A stretch of 53,563 bases of DNA. Origin: Tetrahymena elliotti 4EA. Taxonomy: Eukaryota; Ciliophora; Oligohymenophorea; Hymenostomatida; Tetrahymenidae. Location of the stretch: assembly GCA_000231825.2 (NCBI GenBank), contig AFXF02001876.1, positions 1 to 53,563 on the forward strand, in the 5' to 3' direction. Positions 1 through 13,622 of this stretch are shown piece by piece (positions within the stretch are counted from its first letter, which is position 1; every line of letters starts with the position of its first letter). The position numbers and the translations under genes were made by a program. Under the pieces are notes generated by a model. The model worked only from the letters and a program-made list of their open reading frames with translations, was not told where the DNA came from and did not search any database.

Positions 1-626
1 TTTATCTTATATAAATATTGATCTTGTACCAAATTATTTTTTTTTGAAAATTAATAATAAAAATTCCTAAATAGCTTTGAAAAAAATGTAATTTTTTTGA
101 ATTTCTTTTAAAATATATTCTTTTATTAAGTAATTTCTAAAGTATTTCATAATATTATTAACTTTGATGATGTTAAAATTACAGAAATTCTTGTCAAAAA
201 AAAGGAATTTATAATTTTTTTTGTGTTGCTTTAAATATTTTATTGTTGAGTTTAAATTGTGATTATAAATTAGACAAATACTAAGTATCTTTGATAAATT
301 AAATGATTGTTACTTCTTCCACATAAATATTTTTTAAACAAAAAAAAAGTTAATATTATCTAAATTTCAAGAATAAAAATATTATGACGTAATTCATAAT
401 TCCAATAACTCACGAAATATTAAATTAAAATGTAATTATGTTTTTATAATTCACTTTGATTGAGTTGAAAATAAATATACTTTTTATTTGTTATTTTATG
501 AATAGTTTAAACATAATTTTAAACTAAAGAAGAGTAAAACTTATTTTAATTTGTTTGTTATTTATTTATTTCATTTTTAAAAATGATAATTGCAATTTTA
601 AATAATTTTTTAAAAAATCATATTTT
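1..626. other. A+T-rich spacer downstream of the calpain gene
   Basis: Nothing recognisable was found on either strand. The stretch is dominated by A and T runs and holds the 3' flank of the minus-strand calpain gene. No tRNA, repeat array or convincing exon was seen. Confidence 0.6.
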
Positions 627-3600
627 TCATGCTTTTTTAAATTGTGTTCCTACTTCACTAAAGCCAAGACCACATCCTTAACTTTTATCAATTTTAGTAA
701 GTATAAGAGCATAGTGAGAGCCAGGAGGTACTTCGAAAGCAGCTTTATTACTGGCACTATCTAAATCTGGATTAGCAATTGCTAAATTTTAATTTTCAAA
801 TTTTATATCTTCCATACCAATAAGGTTTTTTGTATTATTTTGATATAAGAGAATAAATCCTTCTTTGAATTAGTTGACTTTAACATAATACTCTACATTT
901 TTTCCTTGATGTTATTTCTATTATCCTTTATCTGGATCTTATAGGAAATTATTTATTACATCATCCATAGATTCATTTTAGTTCATTATATATCCTGTTC
1001 CTATAGTGAATTATATACCATCCATTCCATTACCAGTTAATTTATAAAGAGCTATCTTAGTTGAATTAGGAGTTACGGATATATTAAAAACACCATCATC
1101 TTTTGATTCATACTCTCCATCTCTAGATATTAGTTCCACTCCTTTTCCAGAAACCTATACCTCCTCATCTAAAGTGAATTTTGTTGAATTATTAACATAC
1201 TTAAAGAAAAGATAACCACCAAATTAATCATGATATCTAACTACATCTGAAGTTTCTTCATAGTTATTTTATTTAACAGTTTTACTTTTTGTAAAATCTT
1301 TAAGTTATATTGCCTTTGCCAGATAACTTCCAAATTACTCTTCAAGTTCCATTTCAAACCCATTCACCTACAAATTTACCTTTAAAAATTGTTTTTTAAT
1401 TTATCAATTTCATTTTAAAATAATCTTACTTTCTATTCAGAATAAATGCTAATCACGGCGTCATTATCGATATTTTGTATCCAAGGTATTTCTACAGCTA
1501 AACAGTAAGTACCTTAAGTAAGATTAGCTTCTATGTAACCCTATTTAAAAAAAATATTTTTTATTCAACTATTATTTTAGTAATAAAGGAAATGTTACTT
1601 CTCTGAAGGGTGTATAATCATCACCTATATAACGAATAGGTTCTAAAGTGGTTGGATTAATTTCAAATAAGAATTATTTTATCATACTGTATTTATATTA
1701 TTATTTAGTTTTAGCAAAATGTCTGTCACTTTTTTAGCTGAGCATTACATAACAATGAGTGTCTCTATTAACAACAAATTTAAAAAAGCATTATTGCTTC
1801 TTAAAGTCTGTCAACTTATACCAACTGTAAAAATAATCATCATTTATATAATTAACAGAAGTTTCTGAAAACTCTTTAATATAATCCTTTACATCCATCC
1901 AAAATACACCATCATCTTTAGATTCAAAATAGTTCAATTATTTTCTGATTTCTTCAGTCCATAATTTACTATCATCACTCCAATCACCTTTCCATTCCAT
2001 ACTTCCCCAAGGATTTCTCATTTTAATTAATCTCGCTAATCCTTTTTTGGCTTTAAAAACATAAAATTAAAAAACTCAAAAGAAATGAATCTAAATATTT
2101 TATACTTTTAACTTCCTAAGCATCTAAAATACCATATGCATGAGAAGAAACGATACCAGATTCTTTTTTAGTTTCTATACCTCTATTATCAGATTATGAA
2201 CCACATGTTAATAAATATTTCTTTTTCTCATTTGTATATATAAAATCCCATACTAGTTCAACATCATCATTTTTAATACTTTTTCCTGGTGCTCCAGTTA
2301 AATCCTTGATAGCTTCGATAGTTTGACCAGCTTCAATTTTATCATACGCTCCATATACTTTGGCATAACATTTTTCTAAGATTAACACCCATAATTCATC
2401 TCCATTAGCACTTGAGAATGCAGGCATACCATCTTCTTTATTACAAGGTAAATAATCATCAAGGATTACTTAAACCCATTCACTATCCTTACAAACCCAA
2501 ACAGAATATACCTTGCATGGATTAGAGTTTTTAGTAATGAAGAGTCGAGTTATTAAACTTTCTCTTTCTGCTAAAACACTTAAGCTACTTAAGAAATAGC
2601 AATCACCAAGACCACCTGTGAACAAAAATAAAATATTTCTAAAAATTAAAGAATTAATTATAAAAATTTCAATACCTTATCTGATATCATTAGGTTCAAC
2701 TCTGTCAAAAAATACTTTTACTTCATTATAAATATCTGATGCCCTTTTCCAGATCATATTCTTTGCCTTTTCAAATGTTTGGACATCTTTTGTTAAACTT
2801 TCTAGCTTAGGTGGGAATTCAGAATCTTCATAGGGCTATTTGTCTAGATCTTAATAAAACTTGTCAAAATCAATCGGATTTTCATTTAGTATGAGATCCT
2901 CTATCTTAGCAGTTTCAAATAAGCTGAATTTAACACTCTTCTATTTGGAAGAGCTGTTGTATGATTTGTTCAGCAGATCTTAGCTATAAATATAAAGTAA
3001 AATATATTAATAATTTAATTGGCAAGAATAAATAATTATTACCTTAAATCCATTTTAGAAGATTACTTTCTCATATTTTTGAAAGGATCATCATCATTTA
3101 AATTAGGAATTGGTGTAATTTAACCACTATTATCAAAATCCTATTGATAATTTTCTTCTTGATGAATATCCTATGTATTTATATTTTTATTATCGTTATT
3201 AACCACTATACTGTATTTTTATTTAGAACTGCCTATTCTTGGGATTGGATTCTCTTCTTCAAAACTGTGATTATAATCTTATTCTTACTCTATAATACTT
3301 ACATCATTAACTTCAGGAATATTTAATTGCTTCACTTCAGGCTACTCTTAGCTTTATTCTCGAAGGAAATCAGGAACTGAATCTTTATTAAATTTTTCCT
3401 TTGATCTGATATCATTTTTATTTTTAACATCCTTAGTACTTTTAATAATCTCCTCTCCTTACACTTGTTAGATGACATTTGATAGCTCAGCTTATGATCT
3501 TAAATCCTAAATTTACTAAACACTTTTTCTATTTTTATTTATTTCCTATATGTCTTTTTCAAACCCTAAATTATATTTTTTTAAAATTAAAAACAAACTT

Positions 3601-5204
3601 GAAAATAAATAAATAAATAAAATACCATGTTAAACCATCTTGCCTCCCTACAAAGTATTTACAAACTCATTAAAATCAATTTTTTAATCTTGATTAACAT
3701 CAAAAACTCTCATAATTTAGGCAATTTATTACAATTCGAATCCAAGATCAAGTAAAGAAAATTTAAGTTCCAATAAAGAGATTTCTTAATTTCCATTCCT
3801 ATCAATTTTGTTAAACAATAATTCTGGATTAAGGTGGTTTTTGGCCATAAAAGTATGAAACTTATCTAATATTTTTTGTCTATCAAATGACATACTTAAT
3901 GTCTATTAATTCTATGAGAAATCATATAAAACGTTATCTTCATCTTAGCTGAGAGCTACGAAATACTCATTTTCATCTATTTCTCCATTTTTATTTATAT
4001 CAATGATTGACAAGAAATGATCAACGAGTTAAGCATTTATTCTTGGAGCTAATTTTACAACAGCTTTTATTAGAATTGTCTTTTTAACACTTTTTGAATC
4101 TTCAATATCTGCAATTTTATAAACATGAATGGGATCAACCTTAAACTATTTGAGGAGGGCTGCAAAAGATTGCATCTCCCTATCAATATCCATTTCGTAT
4201 AGCATACGATAATAGCAGTTCATTTCTCTAACAAATTACTTTTTCTCAACAAATCCTGTTTTTATTGGATCTAAAACTCTACTCATTGCATATACTTCCA
4301 TATCTTTAAAAGTTTATTTATTATCTTCAAGGTATTCTTGAATAGATTTTAGACTTATTTTTTGGTCTGTTACAGACTGTCTATCCAATCTGCTTTAAGT
4401 AGCAGGTTTAAGAGTATTAGAGAAACCATTTTTACCTGCTTCATATTTATTATAAATATTATCAAAGACAGAGGCAAAGCTTGTTCTGTCTGATTTTAGC
4501 AAAGAATCAAAAATCTTTACAAGTCTGAACATCAATTCTTTTTCTTAAGTTCTCTATTCTATAAGCTTATTAGGATTTTCATTTAAATTATAAAATGATA
4601 AGCATTTATTGAACTCTTCAAAACTGATAGACCCATTGCAATCTTCATCAAAACATTAAACTAAAAAATTAATTTATTCAAGAGTTAATTCTCCATTCAA
4701 GTTTATTTTTCTAGAAATAAATTATTTAAAATCTTCGACTGCTACTTATCCTTTATACTCTCTATCACAACAGCGAAATATCATTTCATAGTTTATACAT
4801 TTTTACGACAATATGCTTTTGAAATACTTTAATAATTATTCTTTTTTTAAAGGGATAAAGCTATTTGTTTCTTCGTTAAGTGTATTCATACTTTACTTAT
4901 CTGATTAAGAAGCTGTCCCTAACGAAGGAATTTAATTTCCATTTATCTTATTTTTTTGCTAATCCTACTTTTATATATTATACTTTTATAGTATGTCAGT
5001 TTTAGAATTAAGAACTATTGCTTTTTCAAGTAAGTTATTGCGTGTAGAGCTTTTATTTAATAACTTTTGCAGTGCCTCTATTTTCGTTTCTATTTCTTTA
5101 TTTTAATTTGATAACTACATAGCATTTAACTTCAAAATTTTTACAGCCTTGCTGTATTCTTAAGTAGAATATTCCTTTTTACCATTTTAATTATTTTAAC
5201 TCAT
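627..5204 (-). CDS. Calpain-type cysteine protease with N-terminal EF-hands
   Basis: This is a multi-exon gene read with TAA/TAG as Gln. The start is the ATG at 5204 (MSQNNQNGKKEYSTQEYSK) and the stop is TGA at 629-627. The N-terminal half carries about five EF-hand-like loops, for example DVNQDQKIDF near 3690, DRNGNQEISL near 3800, DINKNGEIDE near 3985 and DEDCNGSISF near 4640. The papain-like calpain domain follows, with a complete triad: Cys in GLGDCYFLSSLSVL (about 2600), His in SSHAYGILDA (about 2125) and Asn in MRNPWGSMEWKGDW (about 2005). The C-terminal part (about 640-1900) is probably beta-rich, in the position of calpain domain III/C2. Introns are visible near 1369-1431, 1545-1575, 2045-2112, 2620-2675, 2985-3040 and 3545-3625, with approximate boundaries. 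Classical calpains carry penta-EF-hands at the C-terminus, so this order is inverted. It is probably a Ca2+-regulated intracellular protease; the substrate is unknown. Confidence 0.88.
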
Positions 5205-6839
5205 TTTGAAGGAAACTAAATCTTTTAAGATATTTGATATATTTTTTATTAATTTTCAATATTTATTTAGAATGAGATACAAAGCGCAAACTAATTTATT
5301 TAATGTTCCAACAGTTTTTACTATTTATAAGGAGTTTTACATATTATTTTTACAAGAACAAAAAAATTTTTACAAAATATAACATTCTAAATCAAAAATT
5401 GAGTTGCTTATTTGTTTCAGCTCATTTTCATTTATTTATTTATGAATATTTTTAGATTAATCTGATATAGCTGTTAAAAATAACTGCATATTATTTGCAT
5501 TTTAACAGTCATTTTGTATATTTAAAATATTTTAGGTAAAAATAACTTTTTAAAAACTATTTTTACTCTGGGAGTTTTGTATTACATTATTTAAATTTTC
5601 TAAATTCGAGAAGGTGTTTAAATTAATTAAATTGCGTATTAACTAAATTACATTTAGCTAGCGATTTTTAATTTAATTGATAATGAAACATTATAATTTT
5701 ATTTCTTTTGGTTACTATTTGTAAAAACAAAAGTTAATCAATAAGTTCCCTTTTCTTAAATTTGGTTGGAAAATTTATTCAAAAAATAATAATTTGAACA
5801 AATTTATTTCTCATAAACATTTGCTTCATTTTCCTTTTAATTTATTAATAAAACTCAAAAAGTAAAGAGATCAAAGACAAATAAACTAAATTATGTTATT
5901 TATTAGGATAAATCCAAATTTATTTAAATTATCTTAAATGAAATTGGAGGCTAAATAAAATAAAATCTTATTTTCAATAATTTTCTCTTCAAATTTAAAT
6001 ATTTTTTATCAGTTTTAATTAAATTTATTTTTTTTATGTTAAAATTGTATGAATGAGTTCTCAAGATAGAAAAACAAATTTTTGAGAATAAAAAATTTTG
6101 TAAAAAAAACATTTGATTTTGATAAAAAAAGAAAAGTTCTCATTTACAAAAGAACAGCTTAATTTATTTCAAGGTGCTGGAAGATATTTTGAGTTTTTTA
6201 AAATATACCATAAATACCCTAATTAATCTAAATTCTATCAGAGGTGGATTTTAGGTTCAAAATTCAGCAAAGATTTTTTATTTTTAAGTTTAAATAGAAA
6301 AAAAGGAGAATTTATTTTATTTTTTTTGGATTAAATTTTTTTATAATTCATAAAATGATTTTTAGTGTAAATAAATTATGATTATTTTTATTTTTAGATA
6401 TCTTCTATTGTTTATTCTAGAACAACTTAAGTAAATAAAATGTTTGTGATATCTATTAATATTTCGTTATTTAACTAAAAGTTTAAAAAAGCTTCAACAA
6501 ATTCTAAAAAACTTCAGTTTTAAAAATGAATAAGAAAACTTTAATTTAATCTTACTTACGAATAAGCTTTAAAAAAAATATTAATTTAAAAATCTTCATA
6601 CTATCAATTGAAAAAAAGGGTATATTTAAAATTCAAATAATTACAATATTTATCTATTTTATTGTATGCTAAAAACAACTATTTTGAAATTTAACTTTTG
6701 AGTTTAAATTATTTATATAGCAATTTTAATTGAATTTATTTTAATACATTAAAACATATAATATTTTAAATAAGTTTGCCCAATGCTCATGGTTGAACAA
6801 AACACAACACTAATAAGGTTTTTACTAATTAAATAATTA
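5205..6839. other. Spacer between two minus-strand genes
   Basis: This is A+T-rich DNA with no exon that I can support. It should contain the promoter of the calpain gene. Around 6160-6280 the sequence is less simple than its surroundings (it includes 'tcagaggtggattttaggtt') and may be a dispersed repeat, but I cannot test that here. Confidence 0.5.
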
Positions 6840-7895
6840 TCAATTTAATAATTAATATTTTGGTTAAAATTATTTATTCTATGAAATCGAAAATGACTCT
6901 GCTATTTTAGGAGTTAAGAGTTAATTTTTAGAAAGAATATTTAAAATTTTCATTTAATATATAGGACTCAGTTTGTCTTTGTACTAAGCTAGTATCTCGA
7001 ATAGCTCTATTTAATTTACTTATGTAATCTAAATAATATTCTATATACTGTATTTGAAAAATTTATAAAAATTCTCTGGATTATTTTAACATTACTTTAT
7101 TAAGCTAGAGTAATTTAAATTTACAAAAACCCAGAAATCTTCATTCTCAATTTTTGTTTTCATTAAAATCCAAACAATATCAAAATCAACTTAATCTTTT
7201 AGACTTTCACAGTGATTATTGAAATACTTAAAAATTTATAGCCAAAATAATTAATTTCCTCTTTTTGAGCCAGAATATCCTTTTATAATGCTTAAAATAT
7301 CTTGCTTTGAAAAATCATTAATTCTAAACAAGAATACGTTAGTTAATTCCTTCCACAATTCTTCTGTTCCTTAGTCAAATTTACCAAAATGAAAAATAAT
7401 TTTAACTAATTATTCATTTGTTATGTATAAACTTTATTCCAATATACGATCTGAAAGTAAATCAAATTAAAATTTGATTACCTTTTAATCATACACTTTT
7501 AAATTATTTAAACATTAGATTACCTCACTTAAATTCATATCTCCAATGTGTTCAGATAGTTTTTAAAGTAATAAATACTCAAATCGTTGTGAAATAGAAG
7601 ATCCTTATATATTATATAGCTTTAGCATATTATACTTTGAAATATTTTGATGATTTTTATTTAGTACATCAAGCACCTCTCTAGAATATGTTTTAATAGC
7701 TGAACAATATTCATCAAAGTTTATTTATCTTGTTTTATATTTATAATCAACAGATTCATCATCTAGCTCATCAAGCCACTTTTTTTTATCTTTATTCAAC
7801 TAAATAGTAATATCCTTATACTATCTAAGGACATATTTTAGTTAATGGTTGCTAATAATTCTTTTAATTAGTTCGTATTAAAGTTAGCTATTCAT
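6840..7895 (-). CDS. Unrecognised 351-residue helical protein
   Basis: This is a single uninterrupted frame of 352 codons, far longer than expected by chance even with TGA as the only stop. It starts at the ATG at 7895 (MNSQLQYELIKRIISNHQLK) and ends with TGA at 6842-6840 (QPKYQLLN). There is no signal peptide or obvious membrane segment. Most of the protein reads as short amphipathic helices with a spacing of roughly 35 residues, for example IGDMNLSEVIQCLNNLKVYD, then YITNEQLVKIIFHFGKFDQG, then INDFSKQDILSIIKGYSGSK. This recalls the octotrico/heptatricopeptide or FAST-kinase-like helical repeats of organelle RNA-binding proteins, but I see no RAP domain and the similarity is only in pattern. 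The lack of introns is unusual among its neighbours. The function is not known. Confidence 0.72.
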
Positions 7896-8980
7896 AATAA
7901 GATATAATTGTTTTTTAATTAATTATAAATTATGATACCAGAAATATCTAGAATTAAATTTGTATTTGTTCTACTATCTAAACATTTTATTTCAATTCAT
8001 ATTCTTAATCAAACAATATTATTATTAAAATAATTTTTTTAATTTTAATCCTAAATTACCTTTTCAACAAAAAATGCAAAAAGAAATTCATAATTTAAAT
8101 AGAAATAATTATAGAAAAATGATAAATACAAATTAAAATTTTACTTTTTCAAATAATTATTAAAAAAAATAATTTATTGATTCAGACAAGTAAAATGGTA
8201 AACTAAAATTTTAAATCACTTTTTATTTCAATACAATAAAAATATTTATAAATTTTAGACTAAAAAAAATTGAGATTTAAAGAAAAATGATAAATTTAAT
8301 TGTTAAAATAAAAATGAAAACTTATTTGAATGCTTAAAAAAATATTGATTAAACTTATTTTTTCCATTTCTATATAAAAATTTTTATTGAAAAGATAAAT
8401 TTTATTTAGTAAAAAAATGAAAACATATTTCTATGTTTAAGTTTAAAAAATGATTAGTTTTTATTTAGCCAATAAAAATGAAAACATTATTACTAAACCT
8501 TTTATTCCATAAGAACCACTTCTTTATTTTTTGGTATGTTTTAACTTTTAAAAAAAGAGTTTTTATATTTTTAAAAAATAAAAAAATTTTTGGTCTGATT
8601 ATTATTTTAGAAAAACAATTTTTTAAGTAGGAAAGTAGAATTATTTCTTAAATAATTGTGAGGAAATGAGATGGTTGCTATTCATTTATTGTTAAATTAG
8701 ATTCAGTTTTTTTCAACTGATTCTGAAAAGTATTTTTAATTTATAAAATAAAAAAACTAGGATCGAAGAAAGAAAATATTGAAAAATTTATTTGCCAATA
8801 AATAAAAGTGATATTAGAAATAAATTCTATGAATTAATTAATTAACATTAAATAAGAGCAGATAAAATACAAACAACAAGGTTATTAATTATTTGATTTT
8901 AATTCTCTTAAGACAAGAATTTAAAAAAGAAAAAATATTAATTAATTCAAAAGTATATTAGAAATAGTAACAATAAACGG
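7896..8980. promoter_or_regulatory. Divergent intergenic region
   Basis: This spacer lies between a minus-strand gene and the plus-strand USP gene, so it should hold both promoters. It is almost purely A/T. The phrase 'aaaaatgaaaac' recurs near 8312, 8417 and 8476. A small hairpin-forming stretch (tcagtttttttcaactga) lies near 8704. No defined promoter element can be named. Confidence 0.4.
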
Positions 8981-11900
8981 ATGTCTTCATAAAGAGGCTA
9001 TTAATAGCAGTAAAATCCTTAGAATTAAGCCTATTCTTAGAATTAGCAAACTCCTTAGCAAGGAGGATAGTAGGCTTTTATATCCAATGATGATGTTAAG
9101 GCACTCTAAGAGATGGGATTTAAAACTTCAATTATTTATAAAGCAGCTGAAATTGCATAAGCTCAAAATAAAAACATTCTTGATGTTGTTATTCAATTAT
9201 AGTAAACATAGATATTTATAAAAGCTTCCTTTTTAATGAGCATTATGAAATCAAATTTTCCATTTCGATATATCCATTTTCAATAATTATAGGGAAAATG
9301 AACCAACACCTCAGCCTCCAAAGAATATTAATTAATAGAGATCGTTTTAGGTAAAAAAAATTTCATTTTTCATTGATTTTTAAACTCAAAAATAAAATAG
9401 AGTTGCTATTTTATTGTAAAAGTGCCGTAAAGATTAAGACAGTAAAATATTTTTTTAAAGATAAGCAGAAAAATATTAATAAAAATAATATCTAAAAATT
9501 ATTAAATTTGTTTATTTAGTTTCTTTTTCATAAATCTTAGGAATTTTCTTCAACTGATGAATCAGCAAATTAGTAAAACTAGAAATAGCAAGATTATGAT
9601 GTTTTAACTATAGATGTAAGATTAAGATCTGAAGGTACTCCCGTTGGACTTCTAAATTATGGAAATAGTAATAAAAATATTATTTCAGCTGAATAAATAA
9701 TCAAATTTTAATAAAATGGCATTTATTAATAAAATTTTTTGGTATATTAAAGCTTGCTACTTTAATTCTCTCATACAAACATACTTTTTTATCCCTAAAT
9801 TTATGGAGACTATCATGAATTATAGAATTCCTACTTAGCTCAACATGACTACTCTTTCATAGGAGAGACAAAGAAGGATCCAGGCCTCAATAAACTTAGT
9901 TACTCATCTATAAAGGTTGTTTGGATACTTAATTCTTTCAGATAAAAAGTATGCCGATCCTAAATAAGTTTTAGAAAATATAGTTGATGAATAGGGTATT
10001 ATTAAAGCAATTAAAATAGGAAAATATTTAGCAAAAATAATTTATTTAATATCTAAATTAGGAAATAGAATTATTTTAGGAGACTAAAAAGATATTGGTG
10101 AATTTAATTTATAGTTTTTAGAAAGAGTGTAAGAAGGATTGAGCTATATTTAGGGAAAAACTTATGATTTTAGTATTCAAAATGGGTCAGCTAATAAATA
10201 GCAGTCAATTTGTGTTGATTTATTAGACTCGTAATCTGAATAAAAAAAAGGATCTCTAAAAAAGAAGTTAACATTTTTACCTTCTGAAGATGAAGACTCT
10301 GTAATAGGACAACTATTCTTTGGTAAAAAGAAGGAATTTATTACCTATTATTAAGAAGTAATTATTTAAATATTTTGTTTATCATTAAATTTCAGGTTAA
10401 TTTGGAATCTTATTTGAAATTCAAATTATTTCTAAATAGAAAAAATCAAAATAAAATTTAATTGATGAAACAGAATTGAACAGATTTTTATAAAAATTAC
10501 TCTTTCTTTAAATAAAAGGGAAATTTTAAATAGTTTTATGAAGAAAATGTATTTCTTCCTATCATATTAGATCTTTAATATTAAGATCTTTATACTAGTT
10601 GGGAGCACCATAATACATTTTATATTGATGATTTCAAAGACAACACTGGTAAAATAACAGAAGCTGAAAAAGCAGGGTGGATCACAAAAAGTCCTGAAGT
10701 TCTTATGTTCTAAATTTAAAGAGTTGTATATCTTAAAGAAAAAGGAATAGCTGAAAAATTAAATACCCCATTTCACTTTGAAAAGGAAATTTATATTGAT
10801 AGATTTTTGTTAGAAAACAGAGCATATATTTTAAGAAACAAGCCAAAACTTAAAGCCCTTAAAAAAAAAGTAATTAATTAATTAATTTGCAATACATTTT
10901 TTAATCAATTAAATTGTTTAACAAAATATTAGAGGGATGATATAAAAAAGCAAATTCAAAGTTTGAAAAATTACTAAAATTCAAACTTTTCAATTTTAAA
11001 TGTCATGTAAATGCAACTAGATTTTCTTAAAATTAAAGAGCAAGAGTTCTTAGAACCAGCAATAGAAGAAGATAAATTCTCCCCAAAGACTTAATAGTTA
11101 TTATCAAATGATAATTATTTGGAAATAAGCGATTTCACTCTTGATTAAAATACTTAAAATTCTAGCAATATAAGGAATACAAATGGCAATAGCTTCATGA
11201 ACAATAATTCCCCTATAGATTTACTAAGTCTCTTTTCTAATTCTACTCCATAAATGCCACTTACTCCCTCTTCATAAAGTTAACTTGTAAAAAAAATATT
11301 TTTAAAAATATGCATTAAATTTATTAATTTTTTGTTAAAAAAAGCAATAATCAACAATTTTTGATAGAAATGACCATTTAAATTAAAATAATAGTTAAGT
11401 TAATTCAATTAAAAGTATTCCTACAATAAATAACACTAGTCCACCAAAAAATAATTAAGAACCCACTTCTACTTCTATTAAAGAAACCAACTTATTAGAA
11501 CCTCAAGGATTAGTGTTTAACTAAGACCCAAAGATTGCAGATATAAATTAAAAAATTTGTGCATTAAATAATAGTAAAGCAAATATCTAAAATTAATTTT
11601 TATAAGTGCTTGAAGGATTAAAAATGCAAACATAAGAACTGATTGCTACATTAGAAAATGAATTGATTCGTATTAATGTAATTAATTAATGTTTCAAATT
11701 TAATTTTGTTTATTAATTATCCTTTTGTAAAAAAATGAAGAAAGAAATTGATGATATTTATGAAAATTTAAAGCATAGCAAATATGTATTACATGCTATA
11801 TTAGTTCACCAAGGATATGCAGGTAAATTTTTAAGCAAAGTAATGAAATTTAGATATAAAATCTATTAAATTTAGATTCTGGGCATTATTTCTCTTACAT

Positions 11901-13622
11901 TTACAGTTAAGATTAGCAAAAATGGTACAAATTTAATGATATTCAAGTATAAGAAGAATAAGAGTCTGTTGTCATGAAGTAAGCAGTTGGAGATGGTAGA
12001 TCTAGTGCTTATTGTTTGGTTTATGTCAAGGAAAATATCATAAATTAACGTAAATATAAACATAATTTTGAATTGATGGGAGATAGCGAAAGTGCTTAAA
12101 AAATAACTGAAATTACAACTTCTTAAGGTGTTAAGAAGAAATAAGTTGTTATAGATTTGCTTAATTTGGATCCAGAACCTCCTACCAACTAGCAAAATCA
12201 ATCATATGATTAGTAAAAAAAAGATTTATAGCATGTTAAAAGCCTTGTGTAAGAATATTTAAAAGCAGAAATTTTGAGTCAGAATAGATAATAATAAGTT
12301 GAAATGCAGCAATTTAAATAGTTATAGTTGGCTGATATGATTGTTGAGAATTACTCAAAAAGATTCTCCTTCATAAATGAATATATCAGAAAAAATTATG
12401 ATAAATCTAAGAAGCTTACATGTAAAATAAATACACTGCCATATCAATAAATTATTCAATATTTCAATTTAATTAATAAATAGCATGTCCACCTCAAACA
12501 AACTTTGGTGTTTACTTGAGATGGCTCTACGATAATGTATCAAATATATTAAAAATTTAATTATTTGATTGTGCAATCAGGGAAGTATCCAATCAAAAGT
12601 TAATGTTGTAAGATGTAGCTAATAATTAAATTTTATAAAATCGCTTGAGCAACAATTTGGAATCTGTGGGTGAATTTAAATCACCTCTTAGTATTGTTCT
12701 CTCTCCTAGGGAATATGAATATATTAATAAAGAATACAATAAGTATCTCTGCAAAGTGGCTTCTGCATATGCAATATTGGAAGCATTTAATTTAATATTA
12801 AACAAGAATATAATCACTTCATTTGATTATTTCCATTATGTTTAATAATATGTAAGCATTTCAAAATAAATAAAAAAATGTTTATTTTTAATATTTTTAT
12901 ATTTTATAAGAACACTAATTAAAATGACTACTTCTATCGTATGTCAAGAGACATGTTTAAAGTCCTTTTACTAAAATCCAGTTGCTCCTTATTTGAACAA
13001 GTTGATGAGCCTAATGAAGTTATTCTAAAATAAATTAAATACATTTTGCTCTACAGTGCTAAGCTACAAGATAATGATATAACCTCAGCCTAAATTTATA
13101 AAATATTGTGCGATTATATGAAATATATTGGAAATAATAAGTTAGTTTAATCTAGAGAAAAGCTTCAATAAGTTATTTCTTACTTGCAATAGTATGAAAA
13201 ATTATAAGAATAATTTAAATCTTATGTTTTGTAGCAAGAAAAGGTAATTAATTATTGTTCTCAGCTATTTATCAAAATTAACAAATGAAATATTTTAAAT
13301 CTTCACCTTAATTTCAAAAGAATTTTGAAGAATTAGACACAAGATTGATGTAATAAGCTATGACCTAGGATAAATATTTCTGGAAGATAGAGGATGTTAA
13401 CTTGGACACAGAATATTAAATTAATTAAGTCTTTGGTTAAATAAATGTCTTTTTAAGAGTAATTTATTCTTTATTATTTGATTTGTTTGTTTATTTATTT
13501 TTAAAATTAACTCAAAAAAAAAGGAACACATTAATTTCCACCAGAATTTAGTAAAATATAAAAAAGTACTTGACATACAGGAAAGAATATAATACAATTT
13601 CTAAGTTAATGTAAAAATGTGA
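8981..13622 (+). CDS. Ubiquitin C-terminal hydrolase, USP25/USP28-like, with N-terminal UBA-like segment
   Basis: A multi-exon peptidase C19 enzyme predicted to cleave ubiquitin from substrates. It starts at the ATG at 8981 with a Q-rich leader. A UBA-like helix follows (ISNDDVKALQEMGFKTSIIY). The Cys box (GLLNYGNTCYFNSLIQTYFF) is split by an intron at 9668-9752 that interrupts the Thr codon before the catalytic Cys; removing it restores the frame. USP25/28-like blocks follow: RLFGYLILSDKKYADPKQ, DQKDIGEFNLQFLERVQEGL and IGQLFFGK (9900-10330), then SPEVLMFQIQRVVYL (about 10700). The His box is LHAILVHQGYADSGHYFSYI, spliced across an intron at about 11824-11872, followed by WYKFND. The C-terminal region (12100-13622) is Q-rich, helical and unassigned. 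The last exon after about 13533 ends QVNVKM at TGA 13620-13622. Both catalytic Cys and His are present, so it should be active. Family assignment is firm; the paralogue assignment is an inference. Confidence 0.9.

Noticed and set aside
12626..12845. Short frames on both strands within the USP gene
   Set aside because: The plus-strand one is simply an in-frame piece of the USP C-terminal region, and the minus-strand one is its antisense shadow.
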